Of a stretch of 6,599 bases of DNA, positions 6,358 to 6,599 are shown one piece after another. The notes beneath the pieces were generated by a model. It saw only the letters and a list, made by a program, of their open reading frames with translations. It ran no database searches and was not told where the DNA came from. Position 1 is the first letter of the stretch, and every line of letters starts with the position of its first letter. Position numbers and translations under genes: made by a program. The DNA lies in the NCBI GenBank assembly GCA_027858145.1, contig JAQIDF010000316.1, positions 1-6,599 of the forward strand. Reading direction: 5' to 3'. Origin of the DNA: Prolixibacteraceae bacterium (lineage in GTDB: Bacteria; Bacteroidota; Bacteroidia; Bacteroidales; Prolixibacteraceae).

Positions 6358-6490
6358 GTTTGGTAACACGTGTTAAATTTAATTGCCGGGGTAGTTGTAA
6401 ATTCAACGTTTAAGGCTCGCTTTTAATTTGTAGCGGCTTGAAAATTGAGTCACACGAAGTCGGCAACTAAACTTACCACCACCGTTACCA
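6358..6490 (+). other. attC site 3, end of cassette B
   Basis: The left core TGGTAAC (6361-6367), within GTTTGGTAAC, is the reverse complement of the start of cassette B. The right junction ACCG|TTACC puts the crossover between 6484 and 6485. The arm GTGTTAAATTTAATTGCCG is complementary to about 6460-6478, apart from two A/C positions and one T/C position. The loop (about 6390-6458) differs from those of sites 1 and 2, so this attC belongs to another sequence subtype. The stretch right of it is the start of a further cassette. Confidence 0.82.
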
Positions 6491-6523
6491 CTCATTGTAA
6501 AAAGGAGCATTGTGCAAATTATG

Positions 6524-6531
6524 TATCTTTG
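6524..6531 (+). promoter_or_regulatory. Bacteroidota -7 promoter box of the next cassette gene
   Basis: TATCTTTG fits the TAnnTTTG consensus exactly and lies 15 bases before the ATG at 6547. A possible -33 element, ATTG at 6494-6497, is spaced rather far from it (26 bases). The box lies 39 bases inside the new cassette, so that cassette seems to bring its own promoter and a short leader. Confidence 0.55.
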
Positions 6532-6546
6532 TAAAAAAGATTAAAA

Positions 6547-6599
6547 ATGAAAGATTTAACGAATTCAAATATTGACAGGCAAAATATATTAAACAACCG
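6547..6599 (+). CDS. Start of the next cassette's gene (partial)
   Basis: An ATG at 6547 opens a frame that stays open to the window edge and encodes MKDLTNSNIDRQNILNN, then continues outside. It follows a perfect TAnnTTTG box and an A-rich leader, and begins 62 bases after the attC3 crossover, as expected for a cassette gene. The 17 visible residues are polar, with no signal peptide, and are too few to assign a family. Confidence 0.6.
   Translation, partial: MKDLTNSNIDRQNILNN

Larger units (their letters stand above)
2231..6484 (+). mobile_element. Integron gene cassette B (LytTR regulator, T9SS cargo, lipoprotein)
   Basis: The unit runs from the TT after the attC2 crossover to the crossover G of attC3. 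Its circularised left end GTTACCAAAC (2230-2239) is the exact reverse complement of GTTTGGTAAC (6358-6367), the left core of attC3, over ten bases. At about 4.25 kb with three genes, an internal operator and a terminator, it is far larger and more self-contained than a usual cassette. An alternative is that a non-integron element uses the same attC-like ends, but the terminal match is hard to explain otherwise. Confidence 0.7.

Overview
The window looks like part of a mobile-integron-type gene cassette array from a Bacteroidota bacterium. The host call rests on a C-terminal type IX secretion (T9SS) sorting domain, a lipoprotein whose post-cysteine residues (SNDD) resemble the Bacteroidota surface-export signal, a TAnnTTTG-type promoter box, A-rich rather than Shine-Dalgarno leaders, and AT-rich coding sequence.

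The layout is set by three attC-like recombination sites (about 87-885, 2105-2236 and 6358-6490). Each closes one cassette and opens the next. The left end of each complete cassette is the exact reverse complement of the left core of the attC at that same cassette's right end: 9 bases for cassette A, 10 for cassette B. This is what integron cassette circularisation requires. Cassette A (880-2230) carries a SAM-dependent methyltransferase and a small four-helix membrane protein. Cassette B (2231-6484) is unusually large, at about 4.25 kb. It carries a stand-alone LytTR regulator, a 917-residue T9SS-exported multidomain protein and a surface lipoprotein. A third cassette begins at 6485, with a promoter box and the first 17 codons of a gene. 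Bases 1-77 probably hold the last codons of the preceding cassette's gene. All genes are on the + strand and lie 5' of their attC. No integrase gene lies in the window.

The first attC is split by an ORF-less group II intron on the minus strand (about 94-761). Domain V, a domain VI with a bulged branch-point adenosine, and a GTGTG-type 5' end can all be read. The insertion point is TTGT directly 3' of the folded attC bottom-strand hairpin. This is the target geometry described for attC-invading class C introns, but no reverse transcriptase is present.

Cassette B appears to be self-regulated. Four direct repeats with core CAnTTAGG sit at exactly 21-bp intervals (2610, 2631, 2652, 2673), running from the end of the LytTR gene to just before the promoter region of the large gene. 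That is the usual form of a LytTR operator. The large secreted protein contains a Cys/His-rich segment (NCTAW, HGSIR, DWESK, FHP) that suggests a papain-like or related cysteine-hydrolase fold, followed by a lipoprotein gene that may be its functional partner. This regulator, secreted putative enzyme and lipoprotein module, packaged as one integron cassette, is the most interesting system here.
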